Shown in pieces: positions 22,539 to 34,879 of a DNA stretch of 64,000 nt (position 1 is its first letter; every line of letters begins with the position of its first letter). Made by a program: the position numbers and the translations under genes. Source of the DNA: Toxonevra muliebris (lineage: Eukaryota > Arthropoda > Insecta > Diptera > Pallopteridae); contig OY829327.1 in NCBI GenBank assembly GCA_963691655.1, positions 80,364,019-80,428,018 of the forward strand, given 5' to 3'. Below the pieces are notes generated by a model that worked only from the letters and a program-made list of their open reading frames with translations, had not been told where the DNA came from and did not search any database.

Positions 22539-23478
22539 TTTTTTTTTTTTTGTACTTTCGCAGGTGGAAATCTTCATAGATACCACAGAACTCCAGTTCT
22601 ATGGTTATGTTGGATTCCTACCGTCTAAAACCAGCTACTTCCTCTCCTACAATTCTCCTCTCGGGACTACTAGTTGGTATTACTTTGCAGGGCTAATTCA
22701 GCGTTATGCTGTTATTCGCTTATCGTTAAACCGACGTGTCGTCCGCCTTTGTTCTTTGAAGCTATTTGTGTTGCGCCAATAACTGTTTATTGTTAATCAC
22801 ATATTCTCGTCGTTTTCTGTATTTGCGATATTTCGTTGCGCACGTTCGGCTTTACGTGCGGACTTCGCATTCCTCAACAATGTTATAATGATTTTCGCCA
22901 TCTTGCATACTGTATTCAACTTCTCTACCGTTTCGCATATCTGTGTTGCCAAGTTGCCTACAGTGGGGGGTTCCTAAAAAGCTCTCTCTAATTCCTCTCT
23001 AATGCTGTTGAAGCATGGGCAGTGGAAAATGATGTGTGCCGAGTCCTCGGGTTTGTTGGGGCAGAACGGGTCTTCTCCAAGTTTAAATCTGTTTAGATAT
23101 TGTTTAAAGCACCCATGCCCGCTGAGCATTTGGATGACGAAGTAATCGACTTCTCCATGTATGCGCTCCACCCACATTGCTATATTTGATAAAGGTGCAG
23201 CAACACTTTTCGGACTGCTCTCAGTTTGGCTGCCCTTCCATAATGGAATGCTTTCTTTCTTCTGTTTTCCTTATGTTGGCCTTTTTCCAGTTATATTATA
23301 AAGGCGCTTCATCTCTATTGCTAGTAAGTCAATAGGCACTTTCCATGCTATGACGCAAATGGCGTCATCCGACACCGTACGATAGGCGATGGATACCCTC
23401 AGTGCACTGAGCCTATAATTGAGCGAATGCCCCTGAGGTGTGTCTTCTTTGCGACCGCCTATGTGGGTGGTGCATACA
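22539..23478 (-). mobile_element. 5'-truncated R1-like LINE inserted in the 15-bp satellite
   Basis: The minus-strand reading ends in a 13-base A tail (seen as T at 22539-22551). Coding debris runs from about 23478 to 22975. It reads LSALRVSIAYRTVSDDAICV then PIDLLAIEMKRLYN, followed by WVERIHGEVDYFVIQMLSGH and a terminal C..C...H..C knuckle (CPNKPEDSAHIIFHCPCF). This layout (AYRTVS.DA...IA...PIDLL, then SGHG.F..YL.RF) matches R1-clade ORF2 C-termini. A stop near 23272 and the loss of upstream RT show it is dead. Satellite sequence on both sides makes the target duplication unreadable. About 430 bp of 3' UTR precede the tail. Confidence 0.8.
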
Positions 23479-23715
23479 GTCAGCTCGCCAGTCATGAGCT
23501 CGATAGTTTAGAGCCTGCCTTAGTAGAGAGCTTCCCAGTCGAGAACTTGTCAGTTGCGAGCTTGCTGGTTAGTACTTTGCTAGTCAAGATAACTAGTAGA
23601 GAGATTGTTGTCTAAAATCTCGTCAGTTGAGAGCTTATTAGTTGGGAGCTTGCTAGTCGTTAGCTTACCACTTCAGAGACCGCAAGTCGGGGGCATGCTA
23701 GGCGGAGTCTTAATA
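23479..23715. repeat. 15-bp minisatellite, family B, right part
   Basis: CAGCTCGCCAGTCATGAGCT and following units continue the family B array beyond the LINE insertion, fading near 23715. Confidence 0.8.
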
Positions 23716-24589
23716 AAAATGGTACTGAAAAATTCGCCGGGTCCATCAAAACAAAAGATTCTATCTGATTTGTATACTTTACCTAATTCAAAGTAGAGTA
23801 ATAATTTTTAAAAATTTTCTTAGCCCGCCCCATACCGTAGCTGTTTCTTTTTTATGAAAAGTTATTTTAAATCAGTGGTGAACCACAGCTAACTTCAGGT
23901 TCTTTCTAGAGTAAGTTTTTCTGTTTTAGTATTTCTTCACAATGACCTAATGGATTATCTACTAAAAATAAGAATCACTAAAAATCGCCAAGGTGAAATA
24001 TTTCCGTGTTCGTATAAATCAGCTAATCTCAAACCGAGTATCCATTTTATATTTGGGATGCACACAGTAGATTGTAAACTGTAGCAATGTGGTGATGTGC
24101 TAAAAATTTGTATGAAAAATGGGAGAATTTGAGAGAATTTACTACTAATAAGAGATGCGATACAAGATATGACGAAACTGTGAGCATGGCAGTAGTTTAG
24201 GTGGATTCACCGTTAATATCTACGAAGACCAATGAGCAAATTTAAAATTTGGAGAACTTGAGTGGTAATCATAAACCAGAAATTTTTGTCGCATTTTAAG
24301 TTACGACAGATTTACGTCTACTGCGAATGCTTTAAATACTTTCTGTAGAGCAGAAATCATACTCCAGTTAGGAGTAGCATATCTTGGTTGGTTCTCAAAG
24401 GAACCAACGTAAATTGCCAGCAATTGTAAAACGCAACATTGATGACTCGACTCGAAAACGGATTGCGGTTCGGCTGCTGGCGTTGTTGGATTTAACACGT
24501 GAATTTCAATCCCACTGGACATTTGATCACGTTTTTTTTAAACCAAAATATTGTATATGCAACTGAGAACTATTTTTCTAACAATCAAG
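23716..24589. other. Noncoding, nothing recognised
   Basis: No gene or element was recognised. Short open frames at 24301-24566 have no recognisable motif. Confidence 0.45.
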
Positions 24590-25750
24590 TTCCTCTTTTG
24601 GCATTCTCATCATGGAGATTTTTTCGCAACTGATAAAAGAGTGTTCTGAGAGTCTGAAGTCCTTGCCCATTCAAAACAAAGTCGCACTTTGTAAGGTAAT
24701 TGTGACATTGCTGGTAATAAAGCTGGCGACGAATTATATAGAAATTGTTCTTCGACTGTGCACAATGGTTCCAATCCTTTTTGCGGACTTGTCTGGGCCT
24801 CTTTGAAATCTATCGGACTACGAAGAATTGCCTCGAGTATTGAAATCTAGTTCCAGGTCTCTGACAAGCGAAAACATTTATCGTTTTATCCATAATCGTT
24901 GAGTTCGACCGAACGTCAATATTTTAGCCGAAGCCGAACCGAACTTCGGCCAAAATTTTAATGTTCGGCCGAAGCCGAAGGCCGAACCGAACATTTGAAC
25001 AGAAACTGAATTATAAAAAGTATAAAAATAAATCAATAATTTTTACTTTTTAAATGATAAATTTGGCCTAATTTGAAATACAAATGTTTTGTATATTATT
25101 TAAATTATATTTTCTTATTTTTATAATAGTATCACGCTTAAAATTCAAAGCGTTGTCTTAGAAAAAAACACTTATTTTTATATTTCATTGAACACAAAAT
25201 ACAAACTAAAAAAAATAGTATTATTAATCAAAGTTAAATAACTGTATATTATAGTGTAAAAATAACATTTTTTCGGCATTTGTACCAAGCAATTGACAAA
25301 CCATATGTTTATAAAGCTGGCCTGCAGCACTAAAATGTTGCTAATTACCAACACTAGATGGAGGAGCGATAAGATTTTGGGTTGAAATTATTTTTAACCA
25401 TAATTTCTGGCTGTAGTGCTAATATTTTTGTGTTCGGCTATTGTTCGTCTAAATTTTGGCCGAAGTCGAACACCAAATTTATGGGCGAAGCCGAACGTTC
25501 GGTCGAACTCCACATAATCAGTCCATTTCTAACATCAAATCGGATCTTAGACTGCACATTGGCTTCATGTCTGGGCATTATGTGCTCAGATATTACTTAA
25601 ATAAGATAGGACTGACCAGTGAGTCTATGTTTCGAAGATGAAGACACGGTAACATCTGTGTGAATGTCCAGCACTGGTAGGGCTTAGAAGGGGAATTTTC
25701 GGAAAGTAATTTCTTTTTGTCAATGAAATAAAATCTTCCTTTGCAAAAGC
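24590..25750 (+). pseudogene. LINE RNase H / C-terminal fragment split by a hAT-like MITE
   Basis: Plus-strand frames show an RNase H tail: ECSESLKSLPIQNKVALCK, then GNCDIAGNKAGDELYRNCSS in place of the usual GH..I.GNE.ADELAR. After the inserted element, from 25521, the C-terminal domain follows: LRLHIGFMSGHYVLRYYLNK, IGLTSESM and a decayed knuckle. Frame changes and stops show it is dead. It resembles, but is not the same copy as, the fragments at 1-385 and 10821-11456. The inserted element is 24899..25512. Confidence 0.68.
24899..25512. mobile_element. hAT-like MITE rich in TTCGGC / GCCGAA, near-perfect flanking repeat
   Basis: Left TTGAGTTCGACCGAACGT and right ACGTTCGGTCGAACTCCA form an inverted repeat of about 18 bp with one mismatch. 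Flanks share CATAATC (24891-24897 and 25513-25519). Extended to eight bases the repeats are CATAATCG and CATAATCA, so an 8-bp duplication with one change is possible, but a one-base boundary shift cannot be excluded. Subterminal GCCGAA/TTCGGC motifs recur many times on both sides. No coding frame. Confidence 0.72.
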
Positions 25751-27239
25751 AATCCTAACTTTGATTAGGCTAATAGCTCATCTTTTGTTTTAAATTTAGG
25801 ACCGGCACAAAAATCTTTCAGGTCGCAGTTGTTGACAGCTTGGGCTTTCCACATTATGTAGTTTAATAATAGTTAATAACAGATTTCGTTCGATGGAGAT
25901 ATTTTATCTTCCTAGAAAAAAAAACTCGAATATCAAGAAACCTTAAATTAATAATAATAAAAAATAATTTAATGCTAATCTGCGCAATAAATGTATCGAG
26001 TTATGAGCATAAATTCAAACTCACGCAACAAACAGACTATAAATAGATTTCAAAATTAATAAAACCATATAATCTCTCATAAATATGCGAGTAAGTTGCA
26101 AATATCACACATAGTAAAATAAATGTTCCACAATCATTTTTTTTTATTGATTTTGCTAAAAATATTGACAAAATTTTTTGAGAATTGAAATGCTAATGTG
26201 TCAATGTAATACACCATAACAACAAAAAATTTGGTAATAAAAAATCAAATTGCACTAATTTCGAAAACGTGCCACCGTAATAACAATAGAAAATTCAAAT
26301 TTATGCTAAGCTTTTGTACCTTTTACTTTTCAATGATCCATGAAATTCATCATCTTTGATTTTAAACATTTCAATTATATTTTTGCGTAGGCTTTAGGCA
26401 TTGTTTGAAGATTGTTTGCCTTTTTGCGTCTCACTTCTCTTCTTCTCTTTCTATCTTATGCACACATTTGTATATCTCTGTCTCTTTAGTATTTATCTCG
26501 AACATTAAAGAAACATACAATTAATCCAATACTAAAAATCATATTAGTGATGTTTTTCTTTATTTTATATGACTTTTCTATATTTTTGAATAATTTTTTT
26601 TTTTTTTTTGCTATTTGTATAACTTTATTTTTATGTATGTATATATATTTCTATTACTATTAAATTTGTCAACACTCAATTTTATTACCGTTACCATGGC
26701 CTTAATTCGCCTGTAGCTGGCAATACTTTTTTTATTATTATAATTTTTATTGCCAGATTTAAATGCAACTTTGCAATTAATTAAATCATTACTTGTTTTG
26801 ACACTATAGTGAGACGATTGCAATTTCTCCATAGTATCTGAAATTACTAATGGAATGGATTTTTAATGGTTAAATATTGATGCATTTGAGGAATGTAGGC
26901 TTAAGAACAATGTAGCTTCCAGTTTTAAAAAGCTAACTGAGCTTCGCTGTCCGACGAGAAAATGTTATGCTCGGACCCAAGCAATTTTTATATACCCTAC
27001 ACACTCCTGTTTGCATTTACTGATGGGCGTTTGATAGATTCACTGACTATATCCACTTTATGTATATATATGCAATTAGTTGTTCGTGGTCAACTTGGAA
27101 TTTATATGGAATGACCAGCGTAGTTTCGATGCATTTAATTAAGCTAGGCTCTATTTTCCTTCAGCATTCATTTTCCTAGGGGAATAGTGAAATTGTCTTA
27201 TTTCCATATTATGTTTCGCTTGTAATAATTCCTGGATCT
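25751..27239. other. AT-rich noncoding, nothing recognised
   Basis: No gene recognised. Homopolymer T runs occur near 26138 and 26597. Confidence 0.5.
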
Positions 27240-29420
27240 TGATGAGTCAATCACTAAATTTGTGAATCATTCCGACATTTATACTGAATTATAGTTTCGT
27301 ATAGTATTTCGCTTGAAAAAATTTCATATTTTCAAGTACAGTGCTATGAGCTGGACCTTGAAGAGCACGTCAGTGAATCAGTCTATGAATCAATGAGTTT
27401 TTTTGTAAAAGTGCATTTATAAGCAAAATTTAAGGCAGCTTCGTATTATTTTTCTCTTAGGAAAATTCAATATCTTGTGGGCTTTGTTGAGACAATTAGT
27501 ATATAAATGAATCAGTCAGCGAATCAATGAGTCGCTCAGTCAAAGTTAATTTATCTGTAGTGATTGAAAAGTACATTTTTTTCCATACTCTTCTTCATTC
27601 CAGTTTCACATTCATGGGTTTAGTGCTTTAAATCGAGTACTGATGAGTCAGTCAGGAAATCAGTGAGTCATTCCAGCCAGCATACTTATTTGCAAAATTT
27701 GTTAACGAAATTTCTGTATTATTTTATATTATGAATTTTTCAGATCCGGTAATTAGAGGTGTACCTTGTTAAGTCTGTCTGTGTATCAATGGATCTTTTA
27801 TGACTCGCGAATTTTGATTCACCTAGTCATATTGAAGTGTATTTACTTTGTTTACTTTCTGATTTACTAGTGAAAATTTTATGCCCTGGGGCTTGGATTG
27901 GACTTTCATGAGTCTGCTATTGAACCAGTGAGTCATTCAAATAAAATGCATTCAATAATTAATATTAATATTGTCAAGTACATTTTCATATTCTGCTTGA
28001 ACTTCGCAAATTTCATATTTTTATGTCCAGTGGTTTATCGTGGGCGTTTATGAGTCAATCAATGGATAACTGAATAAGTCAGTGAATCAGTGAGTTATGC
28101 AGGTAAAGTTCGTTTATAAAGAAAAATTGAAAATTTTATTTATTTTCATATTCTGCGTCATTAGTTTCATTTTTCTGGGGTTCAAGATGGGTATTGATGA
28201 GTCAGTAAACAAAACCTAGACCTAGACCTTTTTAGTGAGTAAATAAATCATTTGATAATTCGGTAAAACTGTTAGTGAATCAGCCAGTCAAAGTACCTTT
28301 TCATATTCTGTTTCATCTGGGTAAATTCAATGTCTCTGAGTTCATTTGTTTAACCTGGGCATTGATGAGTCAGTCATTTAAATGAATCAGAGTTTATATT
28401 ATCTAGAAAATCATATACCAGACAAAGAGCATTTGCATATTTCTCTTCAGTAACTAAAATTTCATGGTTAAGGGTCCAAATTCGGTGGTTTTGGAGTGAA
28501 TATTACTGAGTCAGTCAGTGAATCTCTTGGTCGTGGAGATAAGGAATATTTATGTTTATAAAGAAATTGTAAAGCCCAGGTTTATATTTTCATTTGTAAT
28601 AGTTTTATGTTTATATTTTCAGTGGTTTTGCTTAGAAATGTATGAGTCAGTAAATCAGTAAGTGAATAAGTCGGATAATGAATCAGTCAGAGAGTCAAAA
28701 CCATTTACGTAAATCGCGTTTCCCCATTCCGCATTATTTGTGAAAAGTATTATACATAATCCTGGGTCCTGTGGCTTGTGTATGGGTCTCGATGGTTTTG
28801 CCAGTGAGTTAATGAGTCATTCATTTATTTTCATCTTTTTCATTATTAGCTCCATTTGCTTAGGCTTTAATGTGAGGGTGATGTATCAGTAAGCAAATCA
28901 TTATGCAGATATTAAAAAAATTGCCCTGAATTGTGTTTTGTTTTGTGAAAAATTTATATCCAGTAATTTGAGTTGAACTATGTTAGTAATAGAGTGAATC
29001 AGCTTGTGAATCAATGAGTTATTCAGAAAATGCGAATTTATGTGTGAATATTTTAAAATGCATTTACTTTCATATTCTTACTCACTTGTCCCGATTCCAT
29101 ATTTCCAGATTCATTGGTTCTAACTGGCCTTTAATGAGTCAGTGGGTGGGTCAGTAAGAAACTTGGACATCACTGAATTATATGCAGAAATTGTAATGCT
29201 CAGTTTTGGGTTTTATTTTACTTGTGAAATATGCAGTTTTTATGATTTAACAGGACCTTGTTGAGTCAGTTAGGGAATAAGTAAAGTAGAAAGTAAATTA
29301 GTGAGTCTTTCAAGTAACGAAAATTTATATAAACAGGTTAAAAAACGTAGTCTAGTAGTTTGAATATGGAGTTAATGACTCAGTTAATGAATCAGTGAGT
29401 CAGCGGGGAAAAGTTTATTT
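27240..29420. repeat. Degenerate ~130-bp tandem array rich in TGAGTCA
   Basis: About 17 units, each carrying a block like GATGAGTCAGTCAGTGAATC followed by AGTGAGTCATTC, then a spacer with GTGCATTTATAA, TTTTCATATTCTG and an ATTTCATATTT motif. TGAGTCA-block starts lie near 27242, 27368, 27495, 27643, 27770, 27908, 28050, 28197, 28364, 28507, 28641, 28790, 28877, 28990, 29134, 29262 and 29373. Spacing is 87-167 bp, mean about 133. Within blocks a shorter GAATCAGT / GAGTCAGT repeat is visible. No open frame. Confidence 0.78.
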
Positions 29421-31258
29421 ATATCGATTATAAAATGCAGATTCATATTCTTGTACACATGTGGTTGACATTAGACTCCACTTTCTCACTTATTTTGTAT
29501 TTTATTCGTGCCTAGTAAGACTAAAACTTATTCAGGTATCCCATTATTGTTATTCTGAAACTAGCCATATAAGTGCAAGTTTATTATTATTTTTTTTTTT
29601 GTTGTTGTGAATTTCTATGTGATTATATTCAAGAAAATGTTGATGCAGATTCAAAGTAGATACTTATTTTAGTTTATCACTTTTAAAACTAACTTCCCAA
29701 AAATAGCAAAACTAACTACACCTGACAAATGCAAAATTTCACTTAAATCAATTCCAAATAATGTGAAATTTATGCAAACCAAAAAAAATTTATGCAAGAA
29801 AAAACCAAAAACAGAAAAAAAAGCAAAATAGAAATAAACAAAAAGATGCACAATGAAGATGCTGAGAGTTACCAAATACTTGCTGCACATAGAAGCAAAC
29901 CAAACACAAACAAAGACCTGTTGACGCTGTTGACACTATAGAATAAAATAGTTAACTCTCTCCCTCATCCTCTTCCTCCCATGCAGTTAGACACTAACCA
30001 AAAAAGGTTAAATAAAAACCCGATGAGAATTTAAACACGGTAAACACTGACACAAAACACATTGAGTACCACATATTCGTAAATGGCAACAAAATGAACA
30101 GGTTAAACGAAAATTTATGCAAAACATATTTAAATAAACTGAGATACATACTGTAAACTAAACGAGTACCTATACGAGTACTACAGTAGGACAGACAGTG
30201 TGTGGTGTATTGTGCACAGTGTGCTACTGTACAACATAAGATAAATACTAATACTACCGCATAACTACTCATGCACCAAATGTTGCACTGTGCTACATGC
30301 AATGAAATAAAAAAATAAAAAAAATAAAACAAAAGAAAAATTGATAGAAATTTGCTTTGAAATTTGTTTGCATACACTTTTGTTGTTGAGGTTGTTGTTT
30401 TTGTTATACAGTCAAAACAAAAAAAGAAAATAAAAACAACCGCAAAAACTTGCTAGAAAAATGGTGAAAAAAATGTCAAAAGTCTTGACATCAAACAAAT
30501 GAAGATCAGCAGCACTCAAACTTTTATTTATGTGTGAATGAATACATGAATGTGTGTTTGTTTGTTTGTGTATTTGGCATTTGACATAATATATGACACT
30601 AAGCCTCAAAGAATACATAAATAGTTTAAAGAATATTGCATATTATTATTATTATTTTTTTTTTTTTAGATATATTCTTCTACTTAAAATATAAAGTAAT
30701 CAATTAAATTAATTTTTCATAAATCGCTTTTACATTTGCGACAGTCTCATATGACATTACATTATTCGCACAATACAACAGTTGAGTCATTATCTTGCAA
30801 CTGTCAAAAATTATCATTTTTTCATTAGTTTTTGAAATAAAGTTTCATTTTTAAATGAGACATTTTTTGTTACTTATTGTTTTTTATTTGTCTTTTTTCT
30901 TGCATTTAAATGTCATGTTCAACTGTCAGAAACAAACAAAACAAATAAACTATAAAAAATAAGACAAGTCAAAAAAATACATATCTAATACAATACTCTG
31001 ATGTAGCTTAAAAAAAATCAATAATAGTTATACATTTGTAAGTACATGATATTGTATTTTTCCATGGAATAAGTAACCCAGTAGGAAAATAAGGAAATTA
31101 TGTAGTAGATGAACGAAACTTGAACTAAGCTGACGGTTATAAGGCTTAGCTAAATTTAAAGTTAGTCAGCTGACTAATCTCAAACAGGGATCAAGTTTGA
31201 TAGAATATATAGAAAAGATTGCCACCTGGCAAATTTACTGGTAAATAAACTGGATATA
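29421..31258. other. AT-rich noncoding, nothing recognised
   Basis: No gene recognised. The minus-strand open frames in 29669-30618 are T-rich hydrophobic low-complexity translations without motifs. Confidence 0.5.
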
Positions 31259-32534
31259 AGGAGTGAGATTGAAAAAATCTTAACACACGTTTTACCTAAT
31301 AATTTTTTTGGGTGTAAAATCTAAAAATTTCTTTGATCTAGTTATCTTTGAAAAATATGTCAGTTGTTATTTTAAATGACAAACATTTTGATTTATTGTG
31401 AGTTTGATCAAAATGAGTGAAGAAAAAGAAGTACGTCTTAAAATTATTAAAAATTTTCAAAAATTTTCAAGAATTGAAGGTCTGCCGTCAAACTGTTTCC
31501 AATGTTATTAAACAGTTTCCAGAGAATTTGACCATCGATAGGAAACCTGGTTCGGGAAGAATACAAGGACCACATGATATTGGGAAAGCCAAGAAAATAA
31601 AAAGCATATTGAAAAGATCTCCAAACACATCTGGTAGAAAAGATGCCCGGTTAGCCCAGTGCTCTGACTATTTGGTGCGAAAAGTTAAAGCCAATGCAGG
31701 TTTGAAAACATACAAAGTCCAAAAAGTTCCAGACAGGAATGCTGCAATAAATTTAGACGCCAAAATTAGGGCTCGGAAATTAAAATCGAATTTCATACAA
31801 AAATATTCATTTTGTATAATGGACGACGAAACGTATGTACTGGCAGATTTTACGCAACTTCCGGGTCAAAATTTTTATGTTGCTGATGCTCGGGGAAATG
31901 TCGAAGAACAATTTAGAATCCAAAAGCAGACAAAATTTCCCAAAAAATTCCTGGTATGGCAAGCTATATGCAGTTGCGGCAAAAGAAGCAAGTTATTTGT
32001 TACAGTGGGCTCTATGAATACCGAAATATACATCAAAGAATGTTTGAAAAAAATGCTTCTTTCTTTCATAAGAGAGCACAATGTGTCCACATATTTTTGG
32101 CCCGATTTGGCATCATGTCACTACGGCAAGAAAGCTCTGGAGTGGTACCAAAGTAATAACATAGTTTTTGTACCCAGAGACGCCAATCCTCAAAATTGTC
32201 CGGAGCTAAGACCAGTGGAGAGATATTGGGCTCTTGTGAAAAGATACTTAAAGAGCACAAAAAAGGTGTCCCAAAATATCGAAGATTTTAAAAGGAGAAG
32301 GGCAAACTGTTCCAAAAAGGTGTCTGAAATCTCAAAGTCTGATCAAATCTGTAATGGAAGGCTTACCAAAAAAGGTCCACGAGTTCATAAATAGTGGTTA
32401 GAACTATAAAAGTTATATTTTTCTGTAATTTGTAAAATATTATCAATTAAATAAAAAAAAATCAAAACTCTAAGATCAACCGTGTAAAAATTATTGAACT
32501 TTATATATGTTAAGACTTTTTCGATCTCACTCCC
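31259..32534 (+). mobile_element. DD37E mariner (ITmD37E-like), copy 1, TA-flanked
   Basis: The ends AGGAGTGAGATTGAAAAAAT and, on the opposite strand, GGGAGTGAGATCGAAAAAGT are inverted repeats of about 27 bp, and TA abuts both sides (31257-31258, 32535-32536). The 1276-bp element carries one transposase gene in plus orientation. Same family as 45518..46729. Confidence 0.88.
31413..32401 (+). pseudogene. DD37E mariner transposase, frameshifted near both ends
   Basis: A 325-codon open frame covers most of the gene. It has an N-terminal helix-turn-helix (VCRQTVSNVIKQF) and a GSGRIQGP linker. The catalytic motifs are CIMDDETYV, YFWPDLASCHY and CPELRPVERYW; the aspartate of WPDLA and glutamate of PVE are 37 residues apart. 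The open frame starts at a GTG, not an ATG. The family ATG is at 31413 (MSEEKEVRLKII), in another frame. Compared with copy 2, a short stretch before the helix-turn-helix is deleted, which causes the first shift. Near 32310 a second shift diverts the C-terminus; the expected ending (VMEGLPKKVHEFINSG, stop 32399-32401) is intact in another frame. It acts, if at all, as nuclear cut-and-paste transposase, but this copy should be dead. Confidence 0.85.
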
Positions 32535-32536
32535 TA

Positions 32537-33059
32537 TCTATTGAAAATGGAAATTTTCTTATTTTCCTGGCAGTTGCCGAACTCTTCTCGAAGTCAATTG
32601 TCAAGTCAGCTAATTTCGCTTGTTAGTCTAGTTTGACTATATACTGTTTTATTTAAATTTAGCCGGTACGATAAAATATAAACGAAACCGCAGCGAATGC
32701 TTAAATATTCTAACAAACGAAGTAACGAGCTGATTGCCACTAAATAATGATACGACATGAAGGAAATGGAGCCAACGATGAAATTAGTTGCATTAAGGAT
32801 GCGAAACGACTCGACCGAAATAAACTAGAGACGAATTATCGATTCAGGTTAGGTGACACGACGGAAGCAGCGATTTCTTTGCTTGTTTCGCATGTTTGAG
32901 TATATAATTATAATTCTATTACAAGTCAGCAACGTAAATTAAACTTCGAGATTGAACAATTTTTTTGGCATTTCATAGATTTGTTAAAAGTCTTCGCAGT
33001 TAACAAGAACTGGCAAAATCAGTATTTGGGTTTCGGGAGGGCGTATTTTACAAAACCTA
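32537..33059. other. Noncoding, nothing recognised
   Basis: No gene or repeat was recognised. Confidence 0.5.
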
Positions 33060-34110
33060 GGTAGGAAATCAATAACTAGACCAAATTTTACACCCCAATC
33101 TGAGCACATCAACATTCAGTCCAAAAATTTAGTCCAAAATCAAAATAAAATTCACATCAAATATCAGATCAAAAATCAATTCAAATTTAGACAAAAAATC
33201 AAATAAAATTCAGACCAAACATTTGAGTTAAAGTTCAGAATAAAAACTTGACCAAATTTTAGAATTTATCCAGAAAAAAACACAAAAAAACTCAAACCAA
33301 ACATCAGTTCAAAAATCGGACTAAAGATTAGATTAAAAATTAAAACCAGAATTCAGGCAAAATTTCAGACCAAATATCAGTCCAAAAATCAAACCAAATC
33401 AGACCAAACATCGAACTAAAAATTTAAACCCAAAGTCTGACCAAATTCAAGCCAAATATAATACTAGAAATCCAACTAAATTCAGACCAAAAATCGGAGC
33501 AAGGATCAACAAAAAATCAAAAAAAATTAAATCTAAAATTCAAACCAAATATCAGACTAAAATCGGAACCAGAATTCAGGCCAAAATTCAGACCGAAAAT
33601 TGAAACCAAAATTCAGACCAAATATTAGACCTAAAATCTAACTAAATTCAGACCACAAATCGGGCTAAGACTAAAAATTGAAACCAATTAAATATTGAAC
33701 TAAAAATTGAAAAAAAAATTAAACCATAATGCAGACCAAATATCAGACTAAAATCGGACTAAAGTTAAGACTAAAAACTGAAGCCAGAATTGAGGCCAAA
33801 ATTCAGATAAAAAATCGAACCAAAAGTCGGACTAAAGATTAGACTAAAAACTTAAACCAAAATTCAGAACAAATATCAGACCGAAATTCAGACCAAAAAC
33901 CGGACCAAGTATTCGATTAAAAATTTAAACTAAAATTAACCAAATTGACTTAAAATTTAAGACAAAATTCAGACCAAATATCAAACCAAGAGTCAACCCA
34001 AATTTAGACTAAAACTTTGAGTCGAAATTCAAACTAAAAGTCACACTAAATTTAGAAAAAAGGAACCAAATTTAGAACGTAATTTAAATCAAAAATCTGA
34101 ATTTTCTCAC
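33060..34110. repeat. 12-bp minisatellite (AAATTCAGACCA-like)
   Basis: About 1.05 kb of degenerate units near AAATTCAGACCA / AAATATCAGACC / AAAATCGGACTA, mostly 11-13 bases long, clearest at 33840-33920. The same family reappears at the right window edge (63790-64000). Confidence 0.82.
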
Positions 34111-34230
34111 GTGTCTTCTGTGAATACTCATAAAAATGTTCTCCAGCAAAAATTTTCTCCAGCAAAAATGTTCTCTAGTCGTCTCTAAATGAAGAAAAGC
34201 GACCACCCAGAAAGTAGCGGTACATATGAC

Positions 34231-34535
34231 AGGCTGAGAGGAAAAGCGGGCTAAAATTTATATAAGAGCAAAAGTGAAATAATTTAGAGTGTCAGTGCAA
34301 GAATGGCATAAGTAATACGGTTTCGATTGAAAATAAAACGCCTTAAAAGTAAGAGCAAAAATGGTATAAAAATTCTTTCAGAGCAAGAGCAGCATAGTTT
34401 TTTATTCCATTTTCGCTCTGAACATATTTCGTTTCACTTTTGCTCTGAACATATTTCGTTTTGATTTTGCTCTTTTAGTAAAATTATTCCACTTTTTTCT
34501 GAACGTAGAAGTTACACCATTTTTCCTCTCAGCCT
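34231..34535. mobile_element. MITE-like element, GGCTGAGAGGAAAA ends
   Basis: AGGCTGAGAGGAAAA at 34231 is mirrored by TTTTCCTCTCAGCCT ending at 34535. CATAT occurs a few bases outside on both sides, but the duplication is not clean. The interior holds the direct repeat GCTCTGAACATATTTCGTTT twice (about 34424 and 34452). No coding frame. Confidence 0.55.
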
Positions 34536-34879
34536 CTCATATACTTTGGTGTAGTCAAGATTTGATTACAGTTGAATACTTCCAAACCAGATGTCACACA
34601 TTAATTGCAAGGCCATTGATAAGTGTCCTTATTTGCGCAAACCACATACGAGACACTATTCACATATTCACTACAACCTTGTACCTGGTTTTTAGTTCAT
34701 TCTGCAAGTTTTACCGCTATGATGCCAATAGAATATCCGCATTGCTGGAATTTTTGGGGAAGCCTTGCCACTGGATGTATTTGCATCTATTAGAGTGGAT
34801 CGATTTTTAATGCCCATCTTTACGGCGTTTCTTCAGAAGAGAGAGTTTATAAAAGTAGTGTCAACTTACTTGAACCTGG

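Noticed and set aside
29669..30618. Several hydrophobic minus-strand frames
   Set aside because: Products of A-rich plus-strand sequence; no transmembrane family or start context stands out.
31417..31419. GTG as start of the DD37E transposase
   Set aside because: The eukaryotic start of the family is the ATG at 31413 in another frame; the GTG only marks where the shifted frame opens.
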